In this document: piece by piece, positions 31,111 to 45,162 of the stretch | Numbering within the stretch: the stretch's first letter is position 1 | Layout of the letters: every line of letters begins with the position of its first letter | NCBI RefSeq assembly: GCF_000247815.1 | Contig: NC_021674.1 | Span: forward strand, 31,070,420 to 31,134,419 | Source: Ficedula albicollis | Lineage: Eukaryota; Chordata; Aves; Passeriformes; Muscicapidae | Length of the DNA stretch: 64,000 nucleotides | Reading direction: 5' to 3' | Translations under genes and position numbers: made by a program | Notes under the pieces: generated by a model | What the model was told of the DNA's origin: nothing | The model's input: the letters and a program-made list of their open reading frames with translations, nothing else | The model's database searches: none

Positions 31111-32287
31111 AGTGTGGTCACTCTGAGCCCAGACTGCCTAGGAAGTGCTGCTCCAATCCTGGGGGCCCCTCCACAGGAGCCTCCCCACCTGCCCTGTCCC
31201 TGCACAGACACCCAGGACGTGCAGCAGATCCAGCAGTCAGCTTTTCCCTGAAGTTCCTTCAGCCCTTCTTAGAAAAGAACGTCATATCTTTCCCTCCTCC
31301 CAGTCCCTGGGGGCTGGAGCAGTTGGAAATGAATGACTAGAGGCCACACATCACACCCAGCTGCTTCACCCTCCCTTTCCTTCTGGGGAACATTGCCTTG
31401 CCCAAGACACTTGCTGTTGTTTACCTTTGCTTTCTAAGCTTCCCTCTGCAGATGCTTTGAGGAGCTCCCTAAAGGAAGGTGGAAGAAACTGCTTAGGCTG
31501 TTGTAGAGCTAACAGAGAGGTAAAAGCTTCATCTGTCTTTTCTACTGTGGCCTGTCTTCCTCCGATCCCTTGTCCCTCCAACATCCTGCAGCAGGTTTCC
31601 TAGTCCTGGAGTGCTTTGTGAGCAGTTTCCATCAGCAAGCTGATAGCACTTCCTATTCTTCTTCTTCCTCTCCTCTGTGCCTCTCAGTAAACAGCCTTGT
31701 GATGTTGTGATGCCGTTTGCTCTTCCAGCCCTACTCCATGCCTGCGTCCTGAGGAGAGAGCTTAGCAGGAGAGCAGGAGGGAACAGGTATTTCTGCCTTC
31801 TCCCTTGACTTGCTGTCTGCAGACAAAATCCTCTGCTTTGCCAGGGCTTGGCCAGCAGAAAAAAAGCTGTTACAAGGTGCACTGTGCAGCACCCTCACCC
31901 CACATTGCCCCTGGGCAATGTTTCTGACCCGTTTCACCTCCCTCCCTCGTGGACAAAAGGAGAGGCACCTCTAAACCCCCTGTGCCTTTGGGCTTGCTGC
32001 AGTAGCAGCCACCAGGAGCTCCTCACGGAGCAGCAGCTGTGGGCACTGACCTTGCTCCCAGCACTCGCCGTTATCTCCGATGCCGGGTGGCGCAGGGGGA
32101 GCGTTCGGCCCGGCTGTGTTTTGAACTGCGCAAAGTTCCTTATCTGCAGAGCTCAAGGAGCCCCGAGAGGCTCCCTGGGGCCCTCACCCCAGGCAGGTAA
32201 AGGAGCTGCCTGGGCAGTAAACTCTCGAGGGCCTGGCAGGACTCCAGCGCTGTCCCTTCCTGGCTTCACCAGGTAGAGGGCAGAGGA

Positions 32288-32388
32288 CAGTGACAGGTCA
32301 GAGCCAGCATTAAAACCACCCCAGGTGGCACAGCTGAACAGTGACAGGGCAGAGGCAGCATTAAAACCACCCCAGGTGGCACAGCTGG
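32288..32388. repeat. 51-bp tandem duplication
   Basis: Two copies (32288-32338, 32339-32388) sharing GCATTAAAACCACCCCAGGT, with a few differences. Confidence 0.95.
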
Positions 32389-35300
32389 GACTATCCCACC
32401 CATGAGTGAGTCCCAGGAAGCCCTGGACACCCACCTCTTCAGCAGGGCAGCTGGGTGGGTTCCCAGCCCTGTTACTGGTCAAGTGCCATGGATGGCAGCC
32501 CCACGATGTACCCACACACCTCTCTCCTCAGCACATGGCGAGTGCCCAGGTGCGAGCTGGTCCCTGGCCAGAGAAACCCCCCCCAGGAGCAGAGATAGGT
32601 GCTCCTGCCCAGCATCCCATCAAACGCCTCCGAGGGACATGGTAATGTCAGAGCAGCAAGCTTACCAGAAGGGCAGGGTGGTCCCAGCCCCTTGCTCCTT
32701 GTCACTTCAGGCCACAGGACGATGCAGGGACAATGCAGCCTTGGGAGAGGTAGGAAAAGCCCCACAAATATTGGAGCTGCTGCCTGCTCCAGAGCCGGCA
32801 GTTTGGGGATACAGGAGGAGATACAAGTGCCTGGGGGAGGGCAGGAGCAGGGGGGGAACGTCATTTATGAGCAGGCGTCAGAGGAGGAGAGATAAGCTGA
32901 TCTCAGGAGACTGTTTGCAGAGACAGGATTCTTCCAAGAAGCTGGTTTCTCTGATGGCACCTGCTTAGGCTGCTCTCCCCAGGGAAAGGGCTGTCCCCTC
33001 CAAGCCATAACCCCAACCTGCTTCTTGGGAGGCCATGGAAGGAGACACGTTTTTCCAGGGCTAGCTTCAGTCTCCATTTGATGGAAATTTAGAAAAATAA
33101 ATACCCTTTATCCCAAGGGCAGAGGGAGGGATTTGCTCAGGGCTTAACTCAATGCAGCTGCAGAAGCCTTCAAGCCCCAGCAGAAACCATCTCCAGGACC
33201 TGGACGATACTTCCAGGCAGTTTTCAGCACTTCCAGGAGCTGCAAGAAGGTGGGGAGGGGCAGAGGGTGACCCACTATGGGCATGCACAGCTCACACCAA
33301 GATCATGACACCTGACCGTGGCTTCACCATGGGTTTGGGGAGAGCCTGGGGATGCCTCACCCCAGACCTTCATCCTCATCCAGCAATCCTCTGCAGCCAG
33401 CAGACCCTCACAGCCCATGTCTGCAAGGCTGGTCCAAGTCCCCAGGGGTGCCAGGATGGCCAATGGAGGTGCTGCCCGGGGGCCATGGGGAGGGGAAGTG
33501 CTGTGGGAAGGGGGTACTTCCCTGGAATCGATCTGGGGGCTGCAGCAGGAAGAAGCACAATGGCAGGAAACCACGTTTCCGCTTCCAAATGGAGAAAACC
33601 TTACAGGACACCTGGGGAAAACAACCAGACATCATTAATGTAAAATTCAGCTGGGAGCACAAGGAGCAGCCAGAGGCACCCCGAGCTGGAAGCGGGTCCT
33701 CCTTGCACGGAGGAGCCTGGATCTTGATGCAGTAGTGGCACAGGCCACTACATGCACAGAGGACAAAGCCAATCCCAACCATGCACAACACAAGGCACAG
33801 TTATGGCTTTTGCCTGCCCACAGCCTGGCTATCCCACAGGCAGGTCCTTATTTCCACCCAGCCAGGTGGGAAGAGGGATGCTCCCTAGTGGGCTGGGAGG
33901 TAAGCAGTTAGGTAAGACCCCTTGCAATGTGGCTGTCAGATGCACCTCTTTTGCATTAGCAGCTTTCCCCCTCCCTGTACTCAGGCTTGCTCAAGAGGAA
34001 TCCCCGCCAAGAGGAATCCCTGTCTGTGTCTGCACTATGGTATCTTGGTTGGCCACACCTTGGGCAGAAGCTAAAGCAGGTCAGAGGGATGGGCTGAGCC
34101 TACAGAACTGTGTCCCACTTCACCCTCCTGTCTGCAGCTGAGGGGAGCAAAGGTGACACACAGAAAGAGGAGCCCACAGCAAAACAGGATGAGAGCAAAA
34201 CAGCTCTTAGCCAGACAAGTCTGAAGACAAGGGCTCACTGAATGTGTGGGAGGAAACCCAGGGGGTAGAATCCCACAGCTGAGGAATGAAAGAGGCGTAA
34301 GATGAATTTTTCCATAGCCTGTCATCTCCTGGGTTCAGTAGGGCCATGTCTACCAATAACACATGGCTACCCCAAGGTCACTGCTTGGGGAGCAGTACCA
34401 GAGGGGAAGAGCAGGACTGCAGGAGACCACCTGCCACTGGCACCCCCAGGGTGCTGGGATGTAGAGTGGAGATGATTCCTCCTTCATTGCTTCGTGTTTC
34501 TGGCTCCAGGACTGGCAGACCCAGGAAGGAGTCAGGCCAGGATATATATATAACTCTCAGTATAAGGGAGTTGAGCATGGAGAGTGCAGTGATGCTCCAG
34601 AGGTGAAGGATGGGGGACAGCTTACATTTTGTTTGAGAGGTCCTCAAAACAGTCCTGCTGTGAGGGGCAAGGCAGAAGGGGCTTGAAGGGCTCAGCTCAA
34701 CCGTGTCACCTCAAATGCCACCCTGTGCTTTACAGGAACTCTTTTCCCCAAGGAGAGTCTGAGCCCTCACTCACTGGTCCCCAAAGCAGGGATGCTTCTA
34801 GAAGAGCAGGAAAAGCTGGCAGCCAACCAGCAGTGAGAGCACCTGCCTGCAGCAGCCCCCTGCCCACTGCCACCTGCACCCCACGGCACCTCCACCTCCC
34901 AGGAGAGAGGCTGTCCTTCCTGCTCTGGCTCCTTCCTCTGTGGAGCCAGATTCAAAATGCAGAGCTGGCAGGACCCACAGCAGGCAAGAGCTGCCCAAAC
35001 CCAGTGGGAGCTGCTGAATTGCTGTGTCCTGACAAGGTGGGAGAGCATTCCCAGGGCTGGACAAAGTGAGCCTTGTCATTGCACCCAGACAGCCCAGCAG
35101 AAGGCTGCAAGTCCTGTTTGGGGTACTGGCCCAGGAGCAGAGATCATTTTGCTCCCCCCCAGCAGTTTTTTGGAGGCTGGTCTGGGCTGCGCAGCTGTTT
35201 CCAATTTAGTGGAGGACAGAGAGATGAAATCAGAGCCAGAACAACACAATCTTCCCTTGGTGTCACCATCTCCCCAGCTTCTAAAATTCAGAGAGGAAAT

Positions 35301-38300
35301 TCTTCCCCACTGAGCAGCAGCCCCCTTGGCAGAGGATGGGACCGACATGCAGGAGCCAAACACCACTGGCCTGTGGCAAGTTGAACTTGGCTCTGTCCTC
35401 TGCATATGCCAGTGGCCAGGACAGAAATACATGAGCTATTTTGGGTCCCCACAGACCAAAAGGGCCCTTCACTTGTAGGCCAGCTCAGAATAGGGGCCCT
35501 GGCTGACCAACGGCTTTTGGCATCGAATGTCTCAGCCCTACTGAGAAAGGCGATGGTGAGCACAGAAACAGGTTTTGGGACCTGCCAGGGTTCTGTGCAG
35601 TCTGTCTGTCAATCTCCTGTCCTGCCAAGATCCTGCTCACTGCCCAGACAGCCACAGCATCATGCAAATCTCGAAATGGCTTCAGGTGCTAAATGCAGCT
35701 ATTTCACAGTGGCTCTACTCCAAAAGACAGGGAATGTCTATCACCTCCTCACTTCAAAAACCCACTTTGTCCCAGCCAAGGAGCACCTCACAATCCTCAA
35801 AAACAAAAGGAGGAGAAGGGATGGATGCCCTATCTTGGTCTACTTGTGCCAAATCCACTCACTTCCAAAGCTGCAGCCATTTCCAAAGAGTGGGGTAAAG
35901 CCATCCCCACAAGTCCCAGGAGTTGAAGGGACTCGAGGAGCCACAAACACCTGCACATTTCCCAGCAGGGAAGGGGCTGCCTGCCAAGAGCTGGGTTTGC
36001 CATATCCCTGCTCTGGTGCAGACACAGGAGAGCCGTGTGGGCAACACATGATCTGTGGACGGAGGAGGGGAAAGCCAAGCAAGCAGCGTGCTGTCAGCGA
36101 CGTGGTGCAAGCAGAGCAGTTGAGCAAACACCCAGGGCAGAAGCACCGTCTCTGGAACCCTCTTCCCCAAACAGCCTGGCAGGACTGAGGTCTCACATGA
36201 GGAGCCAAAGCAAGACTTGAGGCAGACACCTCCTTCAGAGCAAATAAGTCAGAGCTCAAACCTCCCACCCTTGGCACTGGCCTTGGCTAAACAGCGGCAA
36301 ACAGGAAAATCTTTATGCAAGTAGGATCAGACAGGGAGAGCAAACAGGACGTGGGGACAGCTGTGTCTGCCCAAATGCCATCAAAACAGAATCTCACACA
36401 CAACCAACAATAATAAACCCAGCCACAAGCTGGGAAAGAGCAAGTCACATCCCCTCCAAATCCCAGCCTGTGCTGCTACATCCGTGCAAACAGCCATCGC
36501 CCAGTGTGCCACAGCCATGATATCACAGCCTGTCTGGCACCCTGAGCACAGAAAACTCTGGTTGAGAGCCACCAAGTTCTCTGCTCTTGTGGAAATGGTA
36601 CTTTGCAGCCACTGCCATTGGCTGGCAGGCTCCAGCAGCCTCTCAGCCTCCCCAGATCAATGTGGGGAGCAGAGGAGATACTCAAAAAGGCGGCTCTAGA
36701 CACTCTGCTGGGAGACGCAAAGTTACAGCAGCCTCCATTGAGGTGAGCTGGCCATCTGGCAAGGTGTCCTGTCAGAGCTTGCCTGGGTGAATGCTGGTAT
36801 ACTTCCACAGTGATGCCAGGTGATAGGGAGTCCAGGGCCTGAGCCTTGCTGGAACAATCCCTTCTGACACACTGCATCCCCTTCACAGCCACAGGGAAGG
36901 AAAGAAGGACAGGAGACTTGTGTGTTGAGTATCGATTGCCAGGCTATTTACCGATGCTGGGGTTTGCTTCTGGTCAAAGGCTTCACTTTTGGAGCATGCC
37001 CAGCTGCAGAGCCCAGGCAGGGGGAGTGCAGTGCTCTTCAGCACCTTCCTCATCCTCCTGCAAGGCATGGATTCTGACCCACATGACGTGGGCAGCCCGT
37101 AGCTGTTGCCTCCAGCCCTATTCAGGAACATGCTGGCAGATCAATGACCTGGTGTGGTTCACCACACAGGCACACCAGCCTTGTACTGGCACGAGCAGTG
37201 GGTGTGAGGATGGGAAGGAGAGGCCGTAGGGTAGGGTGGATCACTTCATAAGAGCTTGGCTGTGTTGCCGTTGGTCTGTGGTTAATGGATAACACTCCTG
37301 CTCTTGCCAGGATGCCATGAAGACCCACCCAGCCCTGCCATCCCCAGCCACAGGCCAACGCCTACAAACCCTGATGGGATGAACGCACCGTGCACTGTGT
37401 GCATCCTGCAGCAGTGGGCTCCCTGTGGGTGCTGCCCACCCTGTCACATCCTTCCAGCCCTGCCCTTCAACTCCAGCCCCTGCCTGCCTCCTCCCTCTGC
37501 AGCTTCCTGGTCTGCTCACTCCATGAATTTCCAGCTGGAAATTTCACAGCGAGGTGCCTTCCTATCAGACTAGTTCTAAAGGAAATGAACTAAAGCAAGT
37601 CTCACTGGCAGTCGTGTAGTGGAAGAAGCAAGAAGGCTCTGCGGAAATCTGCCTGACTTCCTGCTGACAGCTTCTGCACGAGCTGCTAGGCAGGCAATAG
37701 GTCTCTGCTCCCTTTGGGCCCCAAGGAAAGACAGTCTCCTGGAGAGGAAGGTTGACTGTGCTCACAGCTTAACCAAGAGGCTGAAAGAGCGCCTTGAGCA
37801 CTGCAGCCAGAATGCCAGGCTCACCAATGTGTGTCACAGTTAGTGCATGACAGCCACACACACAGAGTTTTGAGCCTCCCCTTCCTTGGGGACCAGTGAG
37901 ACCAGGAAAAAGCCTGCTCCAAGCCAGAGCAGTGACAATTTTCACACCACTGACATCAGCAATTGAAATTACAAAGGACTTACTAGCGTTATTCCTACGC
38001 AACAGCTTCCCTTGTCTCATGGGAAGAACAATCCTCAGATGCATTCCTCATGCAGCATCACAGCTCCTCTCCCACATGGGGACCCCAGAGCCCACGTACA
38101 GCTCCTCACCCCAGCTAGGTCCAGGAATCTGGAGTGGGAGATGGGCTGCAGTACTGTGCTGCAGCCTCAGCTAGGGCACTGAGATCCTCCAGACCACACA
38201 TTCTGATGTAACCAAACCCATCCAGGCTCTGCCCCTATTCTGCACACTTCTTTTCCCATCCTACTTCTTGCACACTCTTAACATAAAAAGCAATTAGTCT

Positions 38301-40249
38301 TTATAGCACTGCTGAATCAAAGCAAATTAGCTGTGTGGCTGGTGAAACCCTGACTCCTGCCCAGCTGCAAATGCCTGTAGCTCATTTTCCACAGTGCTTT
38401 GGGCCTCAGCTTGTTGGTAGCTGAGTACGAGCTAGCACGGAGATGAGACTGAGAGCTGGCAGTCCTGCAGCCTCAAGCAGTGCAGTGCTGGGCTGGCAGG
38501 GGTCTCAGGACAGAGGTGGGTGTTGGGAAGGCTCAGGAAGGCACAGGGAGGTAAGCGAGGTTTACACTGTGGGGTGAGTACGGAGCTGGCAAGGACCGCG
38601 AGCAAACAGAATTCCATGGATGAGAGCGGGCGTTGCAGCTGCCGTAGCACTTGCCAAGGGCCTGGACGTTACACTGAACAAAAACAGCCAAAATCTACTT
38701 GTGTCCCGTGGAAACCACCAGGAGCCATTTGCTGGCTTCCTAAAGCCAGTGGCTGGTGCCTTCCCATTTGGACAGGGCACACAGAAGGTCCTGGGCTCCC
38801 TCTATCCCAATGGGCTAGTCCCTAAGCCCTGCCTCTGCCAGGAGAGCTGGGAATGAAGCTGGGCACTGAAGAAGGTGCAGCACGGGAGTGGGTGAACGTG
38901 TGCCTTGTCCTCCACACCCTGGCTTACCCCCATACCACAACATACCACAAGGAATAAGACAGGTCAGGCCAGGGCAACAACAAAGCCCATGGCTCATCTT
39001 CAAAGAGGAAGAGGCTCATTAACACCTCCCAGCCCAAGATAATGAGAGCAGGGATGCCATGCTGGGGAATTGATGCCAGTAGTTAATTATGCAGCTTGGT
39101 GAGGAACGGGGAAGAGGGACAACTGCAGGACGGAGGTGCATACTGTCCTGTGTGCTGGGGCCACATCTGCTGATTGAAGCTGAAGTGAATTTCTTCAGCC
39201 TCCTCACTCCCAGTATCTGGTACAGCCTCACCTGTTGTCTGCACTAGTTGTGGAGGGACAAGTCATCTTGCAAAGCATCTTCTGGGGCTGATGCTACAGC
39301 CCTTGGTGCTGAAATGAAAGTGCCTTTGCTCTGTGGAAATCTTTTTGGTGAGCCAAGAGCAAGCCTACCTGCCTTTCTGAGGAGCAAAAAGCAGTGGCAG
39401 GAGCAGGAGTGCTTTGGAGGGCATATGTGTCAGCACAGGACTGACACTATCAATGGCCCTGGAGCTGCACGAAGACAACCAGTGAACCCAAGGGGAAAAG
39501 CATCCCTGCAGTCACATCCTGAGACAGCTTTGCAGAGAAGGCAGGCTCGAGGGAGCCTGAGGCTGTCCAGCAACTTGAAGATGCGGGTGAGTGGAAACAA
39601 TGCCGCCAAGCTGGGATGCAGTGCAGAAGGAGAGTGGGATTTCCCATGTCGGCACTCACAGAAGTCCCTCAACTGTGTCTGCTCACAACAGGCAACTGAG
39701 GGGCCATTGGGCTGCTTTCTGTTTCGGAGCGGCCGGGAAGTGCATCCAGCTGTGGCCATCCAGCTGCACAAATTCCTCCTGCAGCCCCTACCCCGGGATC
39801 AAGGACACAGGCTTTACTTGTCTGCGATCCCACAGCTCAAGGGCTTAGCCGCTGTTGCCTTCCCACACAGTCTGCAATTCCACAGCCCATTCCCTGGAGG
39901 CAGAGGGGAGCCCTGATGAGTACAGGCAAGGACTGTGTTGGTCTGGCAGTATTAGCATCTAGCAGGGGTGAGAGGCTCAGATTTAACTACAGCGGTGAGG
40001 AGGACAGCACAAAAGGGCTCTATAGGAGCTCCTGGTACTTCTGCCTGGACCGGGCTCTCCATTAACACTGATGGTTTACTCAGGAATGGAAAGAAACACT
40101 CATTGAAATCATCCACAACATCCCACAGCCAGCTGGGAGCATTTTCTCGAGCAGGACCTGGAGCAACCCCGACCCAGCGGTTTTTCTGCCAGCCGAGGGG
40201 GCTCTGCCCCACTTCTCGCACATGGCAGCACACGGCACCCTGCCCACGC

Positions 40250-41650
<1,401 letters not shown>

Positions 41651-41761
41651 ATTAAATTATGGCTCCAAACGGAGTGTGAACTGGCCCCTAGTTCGCTGCG
41701 TTCCTCCCTTGTCCCCCATGCTGCATTCTAATCCAGGCAAAAACACTCTGCTGGCGTGTAA

Positions 41762-41872
41762 TGTATGTACATATTTATATATATATATACACGGATGTGT
41801 ATATGTACGTACACGCAAATATACATATGCACGTGTATACACATACATATTATATATATATATATGTATAAA
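41762..41872. repeat. TA/CA-rich microsatellite
   Basis: Alternating purine-pyrimidine sequence, including TATATATATATA blocks near 41778 and 41851 and mixed TACGTACAC-type sequence between. Confidence 0.9.
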
Positions 41873-41904
41873 AATAACTTTCTTGAGTTACTGACCTAGT
41901 GGGC

Positions 41905-41995
41905 GTCATCCCTGCCCATGGCAAGGGGATTGGAACTTAATGATCCTTAAGGTCCCTTTCAACCCAAACCATTAACCATTTACAATTCTGTAGGT
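41905..41995 (+). mobile_element. CR1 LINE 3' tail
   Basis: The 3' end signature of CR1 in forward orientation: GATCCTTAAGGTCCCTTTCA followed by CCCAAACCATT. It is heavily 5'-truncated and directly abuts the TA-rich microsatellite. Confidence 0.75.
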
Positions 41996-42933
41996 CATGG
42001 AGAGGATTAAAGACAGCTTTTTGCACTGTGTATTCGTGGTGGTGCTACCCAGGATGGCAGGCAATGTGCAGAGCCCTGTGAACCTTAGCAATCCCCCTAT
42101 ATTTGGAGGATACATGTGTATTCAGTATCCAAAGGGCAGACAAAACGCTATTAGTCTTTTTCCAGCTGCCGCCTTCAGGTTCCTATCTCTCCAGAACTGA
42201 TATCTACTCCACTGTGATAAAAGCCTGTTGCTCATCTGAAGTGCAAACGTGGAGGATTCCTCAGGTACTTTGTCCCCCAGCAAAGGGGAGTGCACCTGAA
42301 TTTAACCTTATATCCGTGCGGTTAAACAGTCACAGAAATATTTTTTTTTATCTAGCTGTATGTTTAAAGGAAAACAGGGCCCTCCTGGCTCTCTCCATTC
42401 ACTGTGCTGTGCAGGCACGGGCAGTGGCACCATAAAGTCCCTGCAGCAGCTTTGACCATTAAAACATTTGTTCCATTAATAAACAGCCTCAGAAAATTCT
42501 CTGCAGATGGTGATCAGTTTGGGTTAGAAATTAAAACCAGAAGTTAAAACACCCCCGAAAGCCCTGGCAGATTCTCATTCTCACGCTCTCTCAGCAAGAT
42601 GATCTCTAACACACATCTTCCTGCAGAATCCAAGCACCAAGCTTATATTTTAAGACAGACCTACACAGTATTGCCACGTAAGCAAAAAGTCCTCAAAGCC
42701 CAAGAAAAAGGCAGTGATAACAGGGCTGAGACAGCTACGCTGCTTTCTGATCTGCAACAATGACACTGTGGAGTGTCACCTGAGAAAAAACCTCTTCACT
42801 GATCTCTGCTCTGCAGCAGCCTCCACAGCTGGATCTCTCCCTCTGCTCTGGCCATAGATATTTGTCATGATTATGGGCTTCTGGGGTCAGATAGTAGGGT
42901 ACACTAACAACATGAGGAGAGCGGCAGACAGCA

Positions 42934-43085
42934 CTGCCAGACAGTAAGACAGGAGGTTCTTTTCTTAAATTCAAGATCCATATCAGATCAAATTAAATTT
43001 AAAAGCTCGCTGCCAGATAGTAAGACAGGAGGCTCTTTTCTTAAATTTAAGATCCATATCAGATCAAATTAAATTTAAAAGCTCT
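42934..43085. repeat. 76-bp tandem duplication
   Basis: Two copies (42934-43009, 43010-43085), each with AGATCCATATCAGATCAAAT and an AT-rich end, differing at a few positions. Confidence 0.95.
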
Positions 43086-44927
43086 CATCTCCAATTAAAG
43101 CTCCCAGGCTGCATCTCCCAGGCAATGACAGACCCAAGCCTTGGGCCTGCCTTTCCTCAGCCCCATTTCTGTAAGCCATTCTGGTCTGGAAGGTGCTCTG
43201 GGTAAGCTGCAGCACACACAAGACCTCTCCTCTCCCCACTCTGCCTTGTCTTTTCTCTCCTCTCTTCTCTGCAAAATCCAAACAAAACAGAAACGCAAGG
43301 AGGCCTGCTTGGGGTGTCTTATGTCACCTCCTCTCTAGCTTTGAGATGTGCCATTTTGTCCCCCACAGAGCCACACAACCCCCCTTGGCAGTCCCCGGAA
43401 TATGGATGCCACAGCAGCTTGGGCGGCGTGTTTCTCCTTGTGATAGCCACACTTGCTGCTCAGCAGCATGAGCTAAAATTTGAGCATCTCTACAATTTTT
43501 TTTTCTATATAAGCTCCAACTTTAGCACAGACTAAAAGCTGTGAGAAACCGATTCCCCCAGGAACTTGAGCACAGGGTCCAGACTGGCGCTGCCCAGGCA
43601 AACTGACATTTGTGCTTCCAGAAGCCAGGGCAAGGCTCTCAGCCTCAACAATTATAACCTCAGACCCCATCGGGAGGAGAAACCACCGCAAAATTTACCT
43701 TTGAGCAGATATTCCAGGAAGTTTCTCCTTCAGGACAGGGCGGGTGTAGCCACTGCCTCACCCAAGGCTTTCAGCAGCAGGGTGCGTAGCACTTACCATC
43801 ACCAAAGTACAGGATTAAATGTTCTCTAATTGGCAGCTCTGGTCCTGTCTGCACAGCCACTCCCCCAGTCACTGGAATCAAACATCTCTCCATAGAGACA
43901 GCTCTCACTGGAGATGGGGGGGTTGAAATCCATTAGTGCTGAACAGCGTCCCAGCCACTGGTGACCGCAGGCAGACAGGAGACCAGCAGATAGCCCTGAG
44001 GGGAGGCACGGAGAAAGGCAACTTCCAGCTCCTGAGCGCAGCACGGGCTGCTGGCTGCTTCCCTGCACCCACCCGGGCACCCACCCACCCCAGCTTGCAG
44101 GACAGGGTCTAACGATGGCTTCTCTCGTGCAGGCAGAAATCCTGGAGCGAGCAAGACACCGTGGGGTGAAGAAGGCTAAGTCTGGGAGACAGTGAGTGTC
44201 CTTCAAAATCCAGCCCTGGCTGCTGCAGGACAGGAGACATTTTGCTCAAAGTTCTCTTCTCTGTAGAGGCACTTCAGCCCCTCAGGGAGCACGGCTGCTC
44301 CCGAGAGCGATGCAAGTCCTTGGGTTCTGTAATGTCAGTGGCAGCTTGCAGTTTCAGAGGGGTGACACCTCCTCTACGGTGCATGGGAAGGTAACAAATT
44401 GCACTCATTTATTGCCCCACAAATATGAGCCCTTGCTGCAGGGCCAAGGGGCCTTGCTTCATCTTGGTAAAGGTGTTGTGTTTGAAGAACTCTCTGCTCC
44501 CAAGTGACTCATGTTATCATCTTCACCTCTGCGTGTACAATAACAACCTCCGAGAAAAAGCACACAGCTACGAAAACAGTCTCTGCTCCAAACTGGAAAC
44601 AGCTGTGCTTTGCCCAGCACTGGTCCTGGGCCCACCACTGTATGACCCACAGAGCCAGATGTTTCTCCCCTGTGTAATTCAGGCAAGGAGGAAAGGCTGC
44701 CTCAAGTGGGGCCCGGGGGTTTGCTGCGCTCCCACCCTCTCCATCCCCAAAGCAGCACCACAGTGCCAGAACACGCTGCTGCTGTTGGCAGACTGCTGCG
44801 CTCCCCAGAGCAAAGGGAGAAGGCAGGGAGGAAGGCAGCCAGCAAAGCCTCTCCCTTACATAAGGCTGGAAGACCCACGGACATGCTTCCCAGAACATGC
44901 TGGTGGGGTGAAGCTGCCCAGCCCTTT

Positions 44928-45162
44928 GAGTTGTCTTTCTGGAAACTCGAACGTGCGCTGCAGGTGATGCTGTCACCTGGAGCCCAGTTTGCACACTCTG
45001 CTCACAGCTAGTTTGTAACAGGCAGAACAAACAGGCAAAGTGCTGGAGTTGTCTTTCTGGAAACTCGAACATGCGCTGCAGGTGATGCTGTCACCCGGAG
45101 CCCAGTTTGCACACTCTGCTCACAGCTAGTTTGTAACAGGCAGAACAAACAGGCAAAGTGCT
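44928..45162. repeat. 118-bp tandem duplication
   Basis: Two copies (44928-45045, 45046-45162) starting GAGTTGTCTTTCTGGAAACT, with two substitutions that I can see. Confidence 0.95.

Larger units (their letters stand above)
28860..40200. other. Gene-poor stretch, no supported gene
   Basis: No coding exon, RNA gene or promoter that I can support. Contents are an old CR1-like piece (about 30440-31110), a 51-bp tandem duplication (32288-32388) and short G-rich runs (30540-30560). The open frames here lack family resemblance and consistent splice sites. Upstream SLC29A1 non-coding exons could lie here, since that gene has alternative first exons in mammals. Confidence 0.5.
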
